Assembly: GCA_028023455.1 (NCBI GenBank)
Contig: JAQFVV010006353.1
Location: forward strand, 990,001 to 1,054,000
Origin: Epiperipatus broadwayi
Taxonomy: Eukaryota > Onychophora > Udeonychophora > Euonychophora > Peripatidae
DNA: 64,000 nucleotides
Direction: 5' to 3'
In this document: positions 13,801 to 28,800 of the stretch, piece by piece
Numbering within the stretch: the first letter of the stretch is position 1
Layout: each line of letters starts with the position of its first letter
Program-made: the position numbers and the translations under genes
The notes under the pieces: generated by a model
Database searches by the model: none
Told to the model about the DNA's origin: nothing
Seen by the model: only the letters and a program-made list of their open reading frames with translations

Positions 13801-16800
13801 GCAATCAAGGGAAGCTTCTGTTTATACTGCCATCTATATTTTAATAGCTCATTTTTTGTTTAAATATTAAAAGTGACAATCATACATTGTTTATATTTTT
13901 ATTTTTGTAAAATTAAATAAAATATTTGCTTTTTAAAATTATAAGGGAAATGTAATAATCCAAAACAAAATGTTGTCACTGGCAAAAAACAACATCAACC
14001 CTTCAATAAACATGATCGCTAATATTGCTTAGTAGGAGGGCATATTGATCTTTTTTATATATTACAAGATTTCTGAAGAGTTGGAGTGGATTGCAGCCTG
14101 TCCATTAAAGTATGAAGTTTGCTATATTAATACAAACTGAGCACTGATTATATATATGTGTGAGAGATGATAATCTGAACCAACTGATGAGTGCTGGTTC
14201 AGCACGAAATATGTGTATTGGTGATTATTTATCTTTTCTATATATGTGTGGTCATATTTTATCGGTGGTATGAGATAGTGTGGATAGTTGAAGGGTGCTT
14301 GAAAGTCTGTGTTCAAATCCCCTGTATATACTACAAGATTATAAAACAGTTTTACTACATTTTACTTTCAGCTTTATTTAATAGCTTATTTATTGAAATC
14401 TTGGAAGAAATGTTATGAGAATTGAAAATTTAAAAAAATTGGAATTATGAAAGTGAAAGGGGGAGGGGCTGCATAAAGGAAACAAGAAAAATAATAGAAG
14501 TGATAGATGATTTTTAAGAAATGGATTTATATACTTTTTTAAAAGAGTAGAGAAGAAGATGGTATGAGATGATGTTCTGGACTTGCCTGATGATAGACAA
14601 CTGGTGACATTTTAAACAATGTTGCTTTCAATAGAAATATATATTTGGGAGTACAAGAAGGGACCAAAACAAATACTAGGGTAAGAAAACAAATCGATAT
14701 CATTGAGAATTATATATAGTCGAATGGCTTAATCCTCAGACGTTCATAAAAAGTTTGAGCAGTGAAAGCGACAGAACTGGTTGCGATCTGTAGATATTAA
14801 CTTCCCTGTGCCTTCTACCACTGTGGCATCGAGAGACTGATACAAAGCTGGGCTGGACATATTGTTAGAAGAACTGGTAATAGCTAGATATTGTTAGAAG
14901 TGATAATAGATGAATAGTTGAAATCTTAAACTTAGATCCTAAGACATGAAAGATTTAGGAGTCTATGATGGTGGATGGATGAAATACGAAATTTGTAGTG
15001 TGATATGGAGAAGGTAGCCATGTATTGGAGAAACTGGACTAAATTTTAAAAGACCTTAAGCTGTAGTGGATTGACAATGGTTGAAAGTGATGATGAAGTA
15101 AAATTTGCATAAAGAAATTATTTTTGGAAGGGACTTAAAATATCAATCCGTTGGTATTAAACTATTATCTAATAAATTTATGCATCATTCCTTCAAATTT
15201 GAAATCTATTTTGTAAAACTTGGACGTTAATATGTTCCAGTAAAATATGTATGATTTACGCATGGATTATGGAATTGTTGGTAGTAGTTATAGTTCATTA
15301 TAGTTGTTGTTATCTTGTGATGGGTAGCATTTTTCCGCAAGTCAAAATACTACAAATTTGTCAAAGATTATTGTTTAAATAAAATATTTAGAATCTTCAC
15401 TTTTTTATCAAGAATAGGAAGTTCAAGTTGTTTACTATACTTAGAAAAATTTGATTTCTTTAGGGAGAGAGGATTAGTTTTAGTTGTTTATTCAGGTTCC
15501 CATTTTTAACAAATGAATTATTTAATCATAAAAAAAAAGTGTAAGAAATTTAAAATCTTATTCTTCAACTAGCTTCAGAAATAAGGTTTTAATTACATAC
15601 AATTGTGGGATGTGAATTATTCCGCTGATATGTATGGAAATGTTTTTCCATGTTTATCGGAAAGTTTGTGGTGATAGTATCATAGTTGTAATTATATATT
15701 GGACGATTTCTGTCATCTAATATTAATTGTTAAATGTTTTTTAAAAAAAATGAGACAAACTTTTTCAAATCCATTCAACTGTTTTTAATAACGTGCAGAT
15801 TAATATGTAATACAATGTTTTGAGTGCTATTTTGTCTTCTTGAGATATTTTTCCAGACTGTGAGTGTTAGCACAGGAAGCGAACACGGGACTTGTAGAAT
15901 TGTAAATATTTAAATAAACATTTACTTTTTATATAGCGCTATGTTTACAATTGTATTACATTCAAATATCAGCCTTTCAAGCTAATTGTGCATGCGCTTT
16001 GCGAGTGTTAATAATAAATGAATACTTTCCTTTCCAATACAAGATATAGTATTTATGAAAGAATAAAATGAATCCACCTCTTCTTTCAACGCAAAGGCCA
16101 ATATTTAAATGTAATACAATTGTAAACATAGCGCTATATAAAAAGTAAATGCTTATTTACATATGATTAAGTTTCAGTTAGAGTGACGTTTAGTAAACTC
16201 TAGACAATTTCACCGACGTCATTCATTCAGACATCATAAATAGTAATTTAAAGTGAGTAGTCTATCCTCACGCTTTGATTTCCAGTACTTAAGATTTGCT
16301 CATACATAAGCATTTGAGTTGAAAGAAAGGTTGATTCATTTTATTCCTTCATAAATACTATATCTCGTGTTGGGAATTAAAGTATTCATTTATTATTAAC
16401 ACTCATAAAAAGCGCATGCACAATTAGCTTGAAAGGCTGTTATTTAAATGTAGTACAATTGTAAACATAGCGCTATATAAAAAGTAAATGCTTATTTACA
16501 TATGATTAAGTTTCAATTAGAGTGACGTTTAGTAAACTCTAGACAATTTCGCTGACGTCATTCACTCAGACATCATAAATAGTAATTTAAAGTGAGTAGT
16601 CTATCCTCACGCTTTGATTTCCAGTACTTAAGATTTGCTCATATATAAGCATTTGAGTTGAAAGAATAGGTTGATTCATTTTATTCCTTCATATAAATAC
16701 TATATCTCGTGTTGGGAATTAAAGTATTCATTTATTATTAACACTCATAAAAAGCTCATGCACAATTAGCTTGAAAGGCTGATATTTAAATGTAATCGTA

Positions 16801-19800
16801 AATATTGAAAAGTAATGCTCTAACTGACTTAACTTTGATAGAATAGCTTAATGGGTTAAAGCATCATTTTAAATTCAGTATTCATGAATCTAAAGTCCCA
16901 AGTTCAATTCCCATGATAACACAGGCTAAACTCTCCATACAGTAGTGCCTCTCAGTGCAAGTCATAGTAATCAGTGGATAAAAGAAGGCTTGGGATAAAA
17001 TCCCTATCTAGCGCCTATTCATCCAATATTCTCAGACTAGTTTCTGGCTTGTAGCTTTCATCAGCGGGAAGTCATGGATCTGAGAGCACTGCCTCTAGAT
17101 CTTAGGATCTAATGCACCCCCCCCCCCAGCAGCCACCTTTTACCTTATTAGCTAACTATAAAACATTGAGTCTAAATGAAAACAATAATGTTTTGACTTC
17201 AAGCTCACTAGCTTGTATAGTCATATAGATCTGAACTCAGTTCTGCATCCATACTGAACTGAGTTCAGATCTATACGACTATACAAGCTAATGAGGTTAG
17301 CTTGAAAACATTATTGTGTTTTCATTTTAGACTCAGCTTTATAGTTAGCTAAAAAAAGTAAAAGGTGACTGCAGGAAGGTTGCATTAGATCCTAAGATCT
17401 AAGTGCAGTGCTCTCAGATCCAAGACTGTTCGCTGATGAAAGCTACATGCTAGAAACTAGTATGGAGGATTTTGGATGAATAGGCACTAGATAGGAATTT
17501 TATGCACAAACCTTCTTGCATCCATTGATTACTCTGGCTTGCACTGAGTGGCACTACTGTATGGAGAGTGTAGCCTCTGTGTCAACAGCTTGTGTAAGAA
17601 TAAAGAATGATGATCATGTGAGTTTAGTGGTCCCATGATAACATTGTCATCAGACATATTAGCAACATTTGAACAGAGAAAAATAATACCACTCATAAAT
17701 GTTGTGTTATACGTTAACCTGCATGCTATTACTAACAGTTGGATATATTCGAAACTTTTAAATAAAGTTTAAATTTTTCTAAAAACATTCAATAATTAAT
17801 TCTAGATGATAGAAATAGTCCAACTTATAATTAACAAATAAAATATCATCATCGCAAAATTTTAGCCAAATACTGAGCAAAGCCATATTTATAACTATGA
17901 ATTATTTTTAGATTACATGTTATAGTGCTTAAGGTTTATGGATTGATAAAGATCTATAAATATAGATGGCATTAGATGAGCAAAGTTGGCTTATATCCAA
18001 AACCTTAGGTTGTTGAAAATAGTAGGTCCAGGGAGATAGAAATCAATTTGGATACTTTTTAGATTAGTGTAGGGTGTACTCATACTTTAAAGATGACCGA
18101 TGTAAAGAAAGAGAGAACTAATGAAATAATGTCTAATTAATTTAAATATTATAGAAGTTAAGGAAAATAAAATTGTACCCATTTTTATGGGTCTTTAAAT
18201 GATTTGTGTTTGCTACTGCTGAAGAACTTTTTATGTCAGTGCATAATATGTTCTAATTTTTAGCATCGATCTGATTGACATCATCATCATCATTTACCCA
18301 TTATTGATTCACTGCAGAATGAAGGTCTCTCCATGTTCAATCCATCTTCTCCAATCTCCAGTGTCTTTTTCACACTAATCCTAGTATACTTCTTTATTTC
18401 ATCCATTCATCCTCATGGTCTCTTTAAGTCCTTTACAATCTCTTGAATCTAGTTTAAGATTTCTACTGCCATCTATTAACATCTAAAAATATGTCCAACC
18501 AAACTACTTCAATCTCTTAATTTTTTCAAGGATGTGAATAACATCTGTTTGTTCTCTCACCCATGTATTTCATTTTCAATCTCTCGTTACTTCTAACATA
18601 CATCTCTCCATACTTTGTTGAGTGGTTTGAAGTCCTTGTGTTTCTGCAATATTGTTCTTATTACTGTTATTATCAAGACATTTTCTAATTTTTTTAATAT
18701 CTTAGATTAAAAAATTGATTGCATTTTGAACGATGATAATGGCAAATAATTTTAAGAAATGTTTCAGTAAACATCTTTATTTTAAATAAAAATTATATAT
18801 ATGTATAAGGTAAATAATATTGAAATGAATAATTACGACTTGATAATTTTCAAATACTGTTGAACTATTCTCTAGCTGGCCATGTTCAGTTACATATTAA
18901 TAGTATTTGGAAATTATCACTTGATAATTACAAGTATACAGTGCGAGTATTATTTATTATTACATAATTGTAAATATAACTTTTTAATAGCTCGAATATA
19001 GATGAAATAATGCTAAAGCATTGAAAACCCACAGCGAGCTATATCTGCACTAACTATCATTAAACGTAAAATATAGAATGAGCTCAGCTAGACCGTAGCT
19101 TTGATCATATATAAGCATACCATTTGCCGATATAACTGCTTATATACAATCAAAGTTAAAATGTAGGTGGGTTCATTCTACATTTTACATTTACCGACAA
19201 TTAGTTTAGTCTAGCTCGCTGGGGTTTTCAGTACTTCCGCATTATTTCATCCATATTTGAGCTATTAAAAAGTTATACTTACATCCCTTAACTGACGATT
19301 AATTTAATATTAAGAGGTTGTTAAATGTGAGTTAGCCTTTTTCTGTGATTAGTTATAGGGATTTCAGAATAGCTTATAGTCTTCAAATTACGTTGGTATA
19401 TATAAATCATTTTCTGCATGAAAATATGTCAGTAAATGATACGCTTATTTACGATGTAAGCTGAAGTATAAGTGGGTTCATTTTACATTTACTGACAGTT
19501 AGTTTACATATAGCTTGCTGGAGATTTTCAATACTTCCACATTATTTTATTACATAATTGATGTTTGTCTATTTGTGTACAGTCGTAAAAATGTGTGAAA
19601 TAGCTCTACCCTGTAATCTTAAATATCAGTTGTTTCAAAATCAGTTTGCATTAGGTATTTAAACTGATTTAAGATAGGTTCCTCTGGCTGCTATGGTTTT
19701 AATTAATTCTTTATAAAAAGTCATGGAATGCGATAAGAAATGGCAGATTTTGATTATAAAATTTATTGAATGTAGCAACTAGAGGACATTTCAATTATTT

Positions 19801-22800
19801 ATTAATAGTACTACGAAATTATTACTTGATTATTAAATATATTATTAATATTGTTTTATCTTAATCTGTGAAATAATTTCTAATATTCTACATAAGTTGT
19901 AATTATATTTTGTAATTATCCATTTTACATTAAATAAAACTTGAATTTTATTATGCATGTATTGGACCCATAATATAATGGTTTGCATTAATCTGTCTTA
20001 TTCCCCATTGGGTTCTGGGTTTTGATAAAACTAAAACAAAAAATTATCAAATAGCTGAGATTTCTGCATAAGTTTATAATTTTTTTTTTTCCAGTAGCTA
20101 GTATCCAATTATTGATCAGTAAACAGGTATCTAGTTACCATTGGCTAAAAAGTCAACCAAGAAAACCCTCTAAAACTCATAAATCTACCATTAATCAGCA
20201 GATGAGAATTATTTTAGCATATCTCTTTATTCTGTTATTGTTAACAGCTTTGATATTGAAGACACATTTAAAACTTAATCTCCTTAAAACTCAATAAGAC
20301 ATCACATGACCCAGAATTACATAATGCTGCTTATTAGCAAATTATTTTTTCTCTCACCACTGTTGTGTCTCCTATTGCAAGCTTTAGGATCAATAAATGG
20401 CAGATAGTAGCGCTTAATAAATCTCTATCCAGTACTAGAAGAAAAGTACTACAAAATCAATAGAACAAATGTACTGCCTCCAGATCCAAATCTTTTCACT
20501 AGTAGTCTGGGAATCTTGGATATGAGGGCACTAAATAGAGATTTATTAAGCACTACCATCTGACATCTATTAGTTACTATAGCTTATACTAGGTGGTGAG
20601 AGAAAAAAGAATTTGCTATTATAATTTTTGAATTGAATTTCCATATTAGCCTGCCTTTTACCAATAGATTTTTGGGAGTCAATGAAATCGCTTTTTTGAA
20701 ATCACTTAACATATATGTCCTTGAATAATAAGTGTTCATATTATCTTGCCTCAGTTTTTATTATTAAATGAATCTTGGATCAACTATTCCATATAAGGCA
20801 TGCACATGCATATATTATCACGATTCAACGCCAATTTTAGTTAATATATTCTCATAGAGAGTGTAGGGAAATTTGAATTTTTAATTAATTCTTCTGCTTA
20901 TCAATTTTTTAGGCCGGGACTGATAATGGCTGCATAATTATTTGTGAATCAAGCGAAGGAAAAGTCGTTCCCGTTAAACAGTTTGCCCGCAAAAAAAGTA
21001 AGATTATTTATTTATTTTACAACTTAGAATATACAATAGCTATATGTTTGAACCCTATATCCTTGAATTATTGTTATATCAATTCTATTTTGAATTAAAG
21101 TTAAGTTACATGTATATCTGACCATAGTGTAAATGCAAATAAAAACATAATGGATAAAATTAATCATAGGATTCAACTTAGAGTTTTTTTCGTAAAAATA
21201 ACATAATATTAAAAAGAAATATGTCTATGTGCTTGAAAAGAAAATGTTTTAATAAATTTATTCTGCCCAATAACTTATGGGTGTGAGAGTTGGGTAGTCA
21301 CTAGCAAAACAACTATTAGACTATAAAGCAAAATATGGAGAAACAAAGATTGAGATAGAGAAAGAGGAATAAAAGACAATTGAGCAGTGAGTATCATTGA
21401 TATCGCTGAAGAAATTAAGTGTTGACATGAAATTAGGTTGGGCATACCCACAAAATAATATCAGAACCAAAATCTTCAATCAGGTTTTAAGAACTTGTAA
21501 GAGATTTAGATAGTAATTACATGTGAAATTAATGTGTTTGGTGAGATATGGAGAACTGAAAGATTTTCCTTCTGTAGTCGATTGACAGTATTGATAATGA
21601 TGATTTAGATTGTCTTCCATACCATTAGCAACCTGGACTCTGGTTCGTTAGATGTATGGGATTTTTTCTGGAAAGTTCAAGTTTTGTCTATCTTTTTTAT
21701 GTAATATAAAATTCAAATGTTCACATTATCTACCATTTTTTTTTAAATATTTTTTTTCTCAGTTGAAACATGCCTGGATGAAAGAATCTTATAGAATTCA
21801 CTAAATATTTGTTTCTATGACATTTTTCAATGATTTTCAGCAGCTGTTTTCCAGTTGTGTGTAGACCTGTGTGAATGTGTCTGATAGAACTTTTTAATCT
21901 ATTAAAAGTTTTATAATTGTTTAAAGTTCTATCAAAGCTTGGTATTAAACTCTGTGGCTGACTAATATTTTCTTCTGTAAAGTGAGAACTATATCATTGT
22001 TTTTTTTTTTTGTTAAATTATAAGCATAATGTATCATTATGGAACAAGAAAGGGTAAAAGCCTGAAATCCGGGCACGGCTGCTTGGGGCATTGCTTACGT
22101 GTCAAAACACATAAAAATGCCGTTTAGGCGGCCGCGGCCTTACAGGCTAATACAACATTTACGTATTGTATTAAGCCATTGAGCTAGGCCACTTTACATG
22201 ACATCGCACAAAAATATTACGGCCTGTTTTGTGCTTCGAAGCTATTTACGCGTATTCGTTCTTTTCGTAGCTGATTACCATATCGCTTGAGGGTGTTTAA
22301 ATTTCAAGGCGGTACGACTTTTTCAAATCTCCGTAATAGAGTAATGTCATTTCGATTGAAAAAATGTTGTTAATTATTAAGAATTGTCATATGGTCCCTA
22401 CCCTTCCCGAAAAAAAGGTTAATATGTAAAAAAATTGGCAAAGTGTATGTTCGAACAGGCTTCGCCAAAGCTCACGCGCTAAGTCACGTTTCAGCGTGGT
22501 GGGGAAAATATTCAAGACCACTAAAAGATCTGAGACGAACGTGCAATTTTGAAACTTTTCTTCAGTTAAATTGCCGAGTACAGAAAGTGTGTGAGATTGT
22601 GTTTTTTATTTTATTTTGGCAGGCACATGTAATGTCCACTTTTTATTACAGCAATAAAATCGAATAAATAATTTTAAAAAGTCCAAAGTTTGTGTCCTTT
22701 TTTTTTTTGTTTTTTATTTCATTAGAAATTGACAAGTATTTGGATTCAATTTTTTGCAGCGGGGTTAAAATAAGTGACGACTTTGGTTGACTTTTTGTTA

Positions 22801-25800
22801 AGAATAACAAATTACGAAATACACCCCACCCCCAAAAGCAGTTTATTGGAGAAGGCTAAAAAAAAAAAAAAAAGGTAATTCGAACGAAATAGAAATCAAA
22901 GTAAAAAGTGAGAAAAAGTTGTTTCAAAAAAAGAGAAAAAAGGTTAAATTCTTGACTTTTTGGTTACAATTCTTTTTCCGAGTGTGGGTGGGTGTTTGAA
23001 AACAATTTTTGAATCGGCAAAAACACAAAAGTAAATTTTGATTTAATATTAAGAAAAACAATTACATCAACCAAAAAGAAATCAAAATTCGAAACAAGTC
23101 CCAAAGTTGATTCTCTTTTTTCAGCGCTGTTAAAATAATTGGCTATTTTTGTTGCCTTTTTGTTAATAATAAACAGTATGAATTCCCCCCCCCTCCCCCG
23201 CTCAAAAAGCTGTTTCTTGTAGTTAGCCAAAAAAAAAGGCTAATTCAAACATAATCTAAATCAAAGTGATAACAAGTTGTGTTTTAAAAAAAAAGGAAAA
23301 TTAATAATAATAATAATAAGAAAAACCATTTAGTCAGGACAATAAAAATAAAAGAAAGGTAGAATTAAGTTCTAAACAAGTCGCAAATAATTGTATTCTA
23401 TTTTTTCGGCGGTGGGATTCAAACAAATTTTTTTGACCTCGTGAAACGGTCCGAAGTTTTCAAATGATAAAAAGAAAAAAAATACAGTTAGCAAAATTTG
23501 TTGAAAAAATATCAGGTTCCAACAAAAAACCCACAAAAAGTAACGAAAATGAATATCAAAATTTGTTTAATAATAAAGAAATCATGTTCTAAATGAAATA
23601 AAAATTATCCGTTTAATCAATATTAGAAAAAAAAAAAACCTTCTTGTATAAAAAAAGAAAAAAGTTGCGGTGGCCCGGTAACATTATATTTCATTGATTT
23701 TGTCTAGCATCAATGCTCCAAGTGGCTTTGCCCGGATTTCAGGCTTTTACCCAAGAAAGATATAATAAAACAAAATTACATTAAACTATCAACAGCATCA
23801 AATTTTGTAATCTTAAGCTTGTCCATTTTTCTTAAATTAGTTCTTTGTTTGTTTTAATGATTGTCAATTTTCAGATTCAAAATAAGTTTTCTTTAATAGA
23901 TAGATAATAGCTAACAAAGAAAGTGGTTAATCAACTTTAGTCAACATTTCTTTTACAAAAATTAAATCTAAAATTTAGATCACACAAATTCCATTGCATT
24001 CGAAAGCTAATTGATTAATAGTTTTGACTTGATTTATATTTCACCCTACAAAACTAATTTTTTTCAGAAGTCCTGAAGACTAAAAATACAGAAATGGTGA
24101 TTTGTATATAAGTTAATTATTTCTTTATTTTAACTAATCTTATATACTTTACATAATGCAAATACAATATTGTATTCATTCTTCACTTTCAAAAATGGCT
24201 GACAGTTTCGATTATCAAACAGTCTTCTACTGAACTGTAACATAAACAGTACATATAAATAACAAATTAAACTTACAAAAGTGAATTAACCAAGATTGTG
24301 GTGTTTTTTAAACAAAGATTAGATTTGCTAATAGAAAGGAAAGAAATAACAATATGGATAATGGTCACTAGAATTTTCTCATTTAAAGTATCTATGCTTG
24401 TTTGATTCATCAAATAATATAGATATATGAGACAATGACAATATTTAAATTTTTAGCATAAGCGTCTATTCTCACTATTTTTATGTAATCTAGTGGTAAT
24501 CTTTATTAATCAACAGATGCTAGATGGTAGTGCTTTAAATCCTTTTCCAATGCTTCCTTATCTATGTATCTCTAGACTAGTTTCTAAATTATGGCTTTCG
24601 TCAGTGAGAAACTTCTATGGATTTTCTATTTGCAGTTTTCCTATAACAGCCATTTTTTATTTTTGGTTGTACCAAAAAACTCAGCCCAAACCGAAAATCA
24701 CATTAATTTCTTCAATCTAAGCCTATTTACTTGCTTAATCATATAGACGTGAAACTAGTTCTACTTCTATATATTATGATGACTTTAGTTTTTTAATAAG
24801 CTTAGATGCTTTCACTCTTTGACCTGAACTGGTACAAAATCAACAAGACATCACATGACCTTAGTTTATACATTGCTATTAATTAAATTCTATTCTCACA
24901 CTAACTTGCATTAGATGGGCATAATTGTAGTGAAAATGCAATTGGCTAATCAATAACAGTGTGTAAGCTAAGGTCATAGTAATATTTGAATTTGTGCAAA
25001 ATCTAATCAATACTATTTAAATATTCTACAGAACAACCACGTCTGATCATATTTGCTTGCAATTAAAATTATTACTATTGTTATGTTTGGTTTGGATTTC
25101 AAACCCAACCAACCGAAAATAATACTAAGACTAGTATTACAATTAATACATTTATTATATCTACAAATGTATATAATACAATATACAGTATATACAAGAG
25201 AATATTTACAATGTTGAATATTGTAGCTTAACGTACTCTCTGGGTTCTGCCTACCGCTTCCAGCTACACCTGATAGCTTGCCTCATGGGTAGGGTGTATG
25301 GCTCTTCCAGCTGTACAAGACAGCTTGCCTCGAGCCAGCAATAGTATTAGCAGTGTCCGGTCTCTGTGGAACTTGCTAGCTGCATAGACTAAATAGCATA
25401 GTGCTATCAATGGGAACACTTGCTGCTGTTCAGGTTAGCAGAGCTTCCCTGGGGGAACGTGATCAGTCTTTCAGGTTAGACAGACGTTCTACCTGGTTCT
25501 CACAAAAGGCTGACTATTTATAGCCAGATCCCTAACCTTATTGAAAACCTTCGGATTCAGCAAGCATCATTGCTTATTGGCCTGTAATAATCATTGGCTA
25601 TGTTTTTATCTATACATCAGCCTATGGGCCTGTGGCAAACAATGCTTAATCCGTTCAGATAAGGAGGCATCTGGAATAGTCCACCTCTGAGAGAAGGGAG
25701 GACTATAACAACTATATAATACGATTTAGGGTTTATTATTCAGGATTAAAGTGATAAAGTTAATTTTAAAAATTATTGTCTTGCTAGACTCATTTAAATT

Positions 25801-28800
25801 TACTATTTCTCAAATCTTATTCCTATTCAGTAACATAATGATTATAAATTTGATTAAATTATAAGTCATTATTATTTTGTATAGTAGGATTAGGGAAATG
25901 GGTTAAGTTGTTGATTTTTTTTCTTTTATCTCTCTGTCTATTATCTTTTTAAAAGTAAAAATGCATACATAAAAGAGGGATAATAGTTTATGGAAGAAGT
26001 GTGCAGCATGGGGATATGCAATATGATCTAGATAAATTAAAAAATTTTCAAAGTCAAATCTTCTGTTTGATATTTTATTACAAATCATTCATATTTTATC
26101 CACTTTCTGTTTAACTTATATAGATAGTAATCTGTTGTCTCTGGTTATGAGGCTTTTTTAAATGCAATGGAGCCGTGAACTATGCCATATCTAACTACAC
26201 AACTTTAACTATACGCAATCCAAGGAAAAGTGTAAACAAACAAAAATGTAAATAAATAAACAAAAAAACCCCATTAAAGTTTGCAAATTTTACATATTCA
26301 ACAGCCATTTTTTCTTTTCTGAGAGCCATATATGATTTATATGTATTAATAAAATTTCTTTGATTTATGTTGAAAGCATTTATATTTTATTCTTTCTTTA
26401 TTTGAATTGATCTAAAAACATTAAAGTAATTTTAGAGATCATAATTTTTTGATAAAAGAGACCAATCTATTATATTTCTATAAGAGGAAAAAGTTAGTGA
26501 AAAAAAAAATTTGCTCAGAGCTATGTAATAGCTTCAAAAGTCAGAAATTTTTCTATTTACTTTATTTTAAAAATAAAAATACCAGAAATGAGTTTTTTTC
26601 TTATTCATATTGCTTCACTGAATGTGCGAATGAACACACACTCCATAAAATGTATATAAAGATGTTTTCTCAATTTATTAATAATTATTATAATTTTTTA
26701 AAATTTTGTTTATGCTATTTATGCTTTCATTTATGTAAAAATATGTTATATATGTGTGAATGTTGAAAATTACTGTACATCTACAGTTCGTTAAACAATA
26801 TGTATTCTTTGTTAACCAATATTTTTTATCAATAAAATATAGATATTATACGCTATATATGTTTGAGTGCGAGAGGGCTTGGAACAAAATGTAGCATAGT
26901 TTGTAGCTTCACTATATGTGAATTTTTGAATGTCAGGAATAGAATCTTTCAATCCCTCATTGCAATCTCAAAACTCTGCTAGAAATGGAAATAAACACTA
27001 ATTTTATTTATATATAAATACATTCTTTAGACTGTATAAATTTATTTTATTAATAATGGTAAACAATTTTAAAATAGAATGCATGGTTATTTTATATGAG
27101 TACAAAAAGGGTATCAAAGCAATAATTACTTTTGTTAATTAATTCAGTTTTTTTAATTTTTATTTTAACTATTTGTTTAACATTTTGGTTGAGCTTTCCA
27201 CTTAGTAACTCAATGTAATTTTTTCTAAAAATGTAAACTTCGGTAAAGTTATTTTTTTCTCATCTCCCTCTACTTAGCACTTCATTATAACTATTTTTAC
27301 AAATTAATTATAGCATTGATTATAAAGTAAATAGAATATCAGGTTAAAATAAGTAGGCAGCTGATTGCAACACCTGAAGAAGAGTGGAGAAAAATACCTC
27401 TCAAAATGTTTTGCATATACTAACCTGTTTGCAGTGATATTACTAACAGTTGAATGCATTTGGAATATTTAAATAAAATTAAACTTTTCTAAAGACATTC
27501 AACACACATATTAGATGATGGAAATAGTCCAATATAAAAATTTATTATGATAAGTTTGTAAATTTCTCTTATAAATTTTATCATTAAATAAATATTACGA
27601 TTTATAACTAAGTTTTTATTTCTTTTCACTTTCTTCTTTTTTTTTTTTTTTTGATTACATTTGACAATTATACACATAGATTGCTCTGAACGACCATTTA
27701 ATAGTGATGTGTGTAGTTGCTTTTTCATACTTAAAAGAAAAAGTTAAATGTTTATTAGATCATCAGTTTTATTATACTTATTAAAATAGTCATTATAGGT
27801 TTTAAATGTAATTCTCATGTAAAGATTAATTTTGTTTTTTGATTCATTTTTTAGGTCAAATTTTGTGTTTGTCTTGGCATGAAACAGAGTCGATCTTAGT
27901 AAGCGGATCTCCAGATGTTATCTATGTATGGAATTCTGACACTGGTGAATCAATTTCTTCCATAACTCTTGGTTCTCAAGGCGATATTATAATATGGTCT
28001 ATTGCTTTGACTCGGTAAGTTTAATAATATGTAATTTAGTAGAAGGTGGATATCTTCAGTGTGTGGATAAATTAAAGCATTATCGATTTACGATGTGACT
28101 ATAAATAATGTGTTTAAGTAAAAACATGACCGGTTCTCTCTCCAAACTGCCTACAGTGCCATCTTTAGTATGTCTGGAATACGAGTTATGATATGATAAT
28201 ATGAGAGTATGTTGTCAGTCATCTTCAATACTTTCTCCCTACTATCACATAATCGTGCAGATCTGTTCAAAACATTTTTGCAGCTCATGGCTTTACCATT
28301 AGACACTCTTTGAACCATTTCAAATGATTCAGTAGTTGTTTTGTTCGATTTAAAATAAAATTTTATGTTAGGGTGTTATTCTATCATGGATTAAGATACA
28401 AAGTACAGTCCATTTCATGTTGTAATTTATGATCCATACACATTAGTGTCTTCAAATTTTGTTGTGAATATTTAAACTGTGACGCTATGTAACACATGGC
28501 GGCAATTCGTAGATGTCATCAGTTTGAAAAGAAAAGCAGTCATCTTTCTACTTCGACACACTATATATACTTACAAATGATTTTAATAAGGGTTTCTGAT
28601 CATCACAAAATTTAAATAGACTAATCAATAATTGGGTTGTTAAGCTTAATGTTAAGGAGAAAGTATATTAATCCATGGAAAACTGACAATGCCACTTGCC
28701 TTTTCACTGTATTATGATGAAATGAAAACAGTACAGTAGGTTAAAGGGCAATGCCTCACTTCTGCCGTTTATTTAATTATGAAAAAGAAAAAAATACATA

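Noticed and set aside
16845-16920. Functional tRNA gene
   Set aside because: A and B boxes are visible, but acceptor and anticodon stems do not pair, so it was listed as a SINE head.
26449-26766. Open frame of 105 codons
   Set aside because: It lies inside a non-autonomous TIR element whose relative at 40374 has no matching frame; composition alone explains it.
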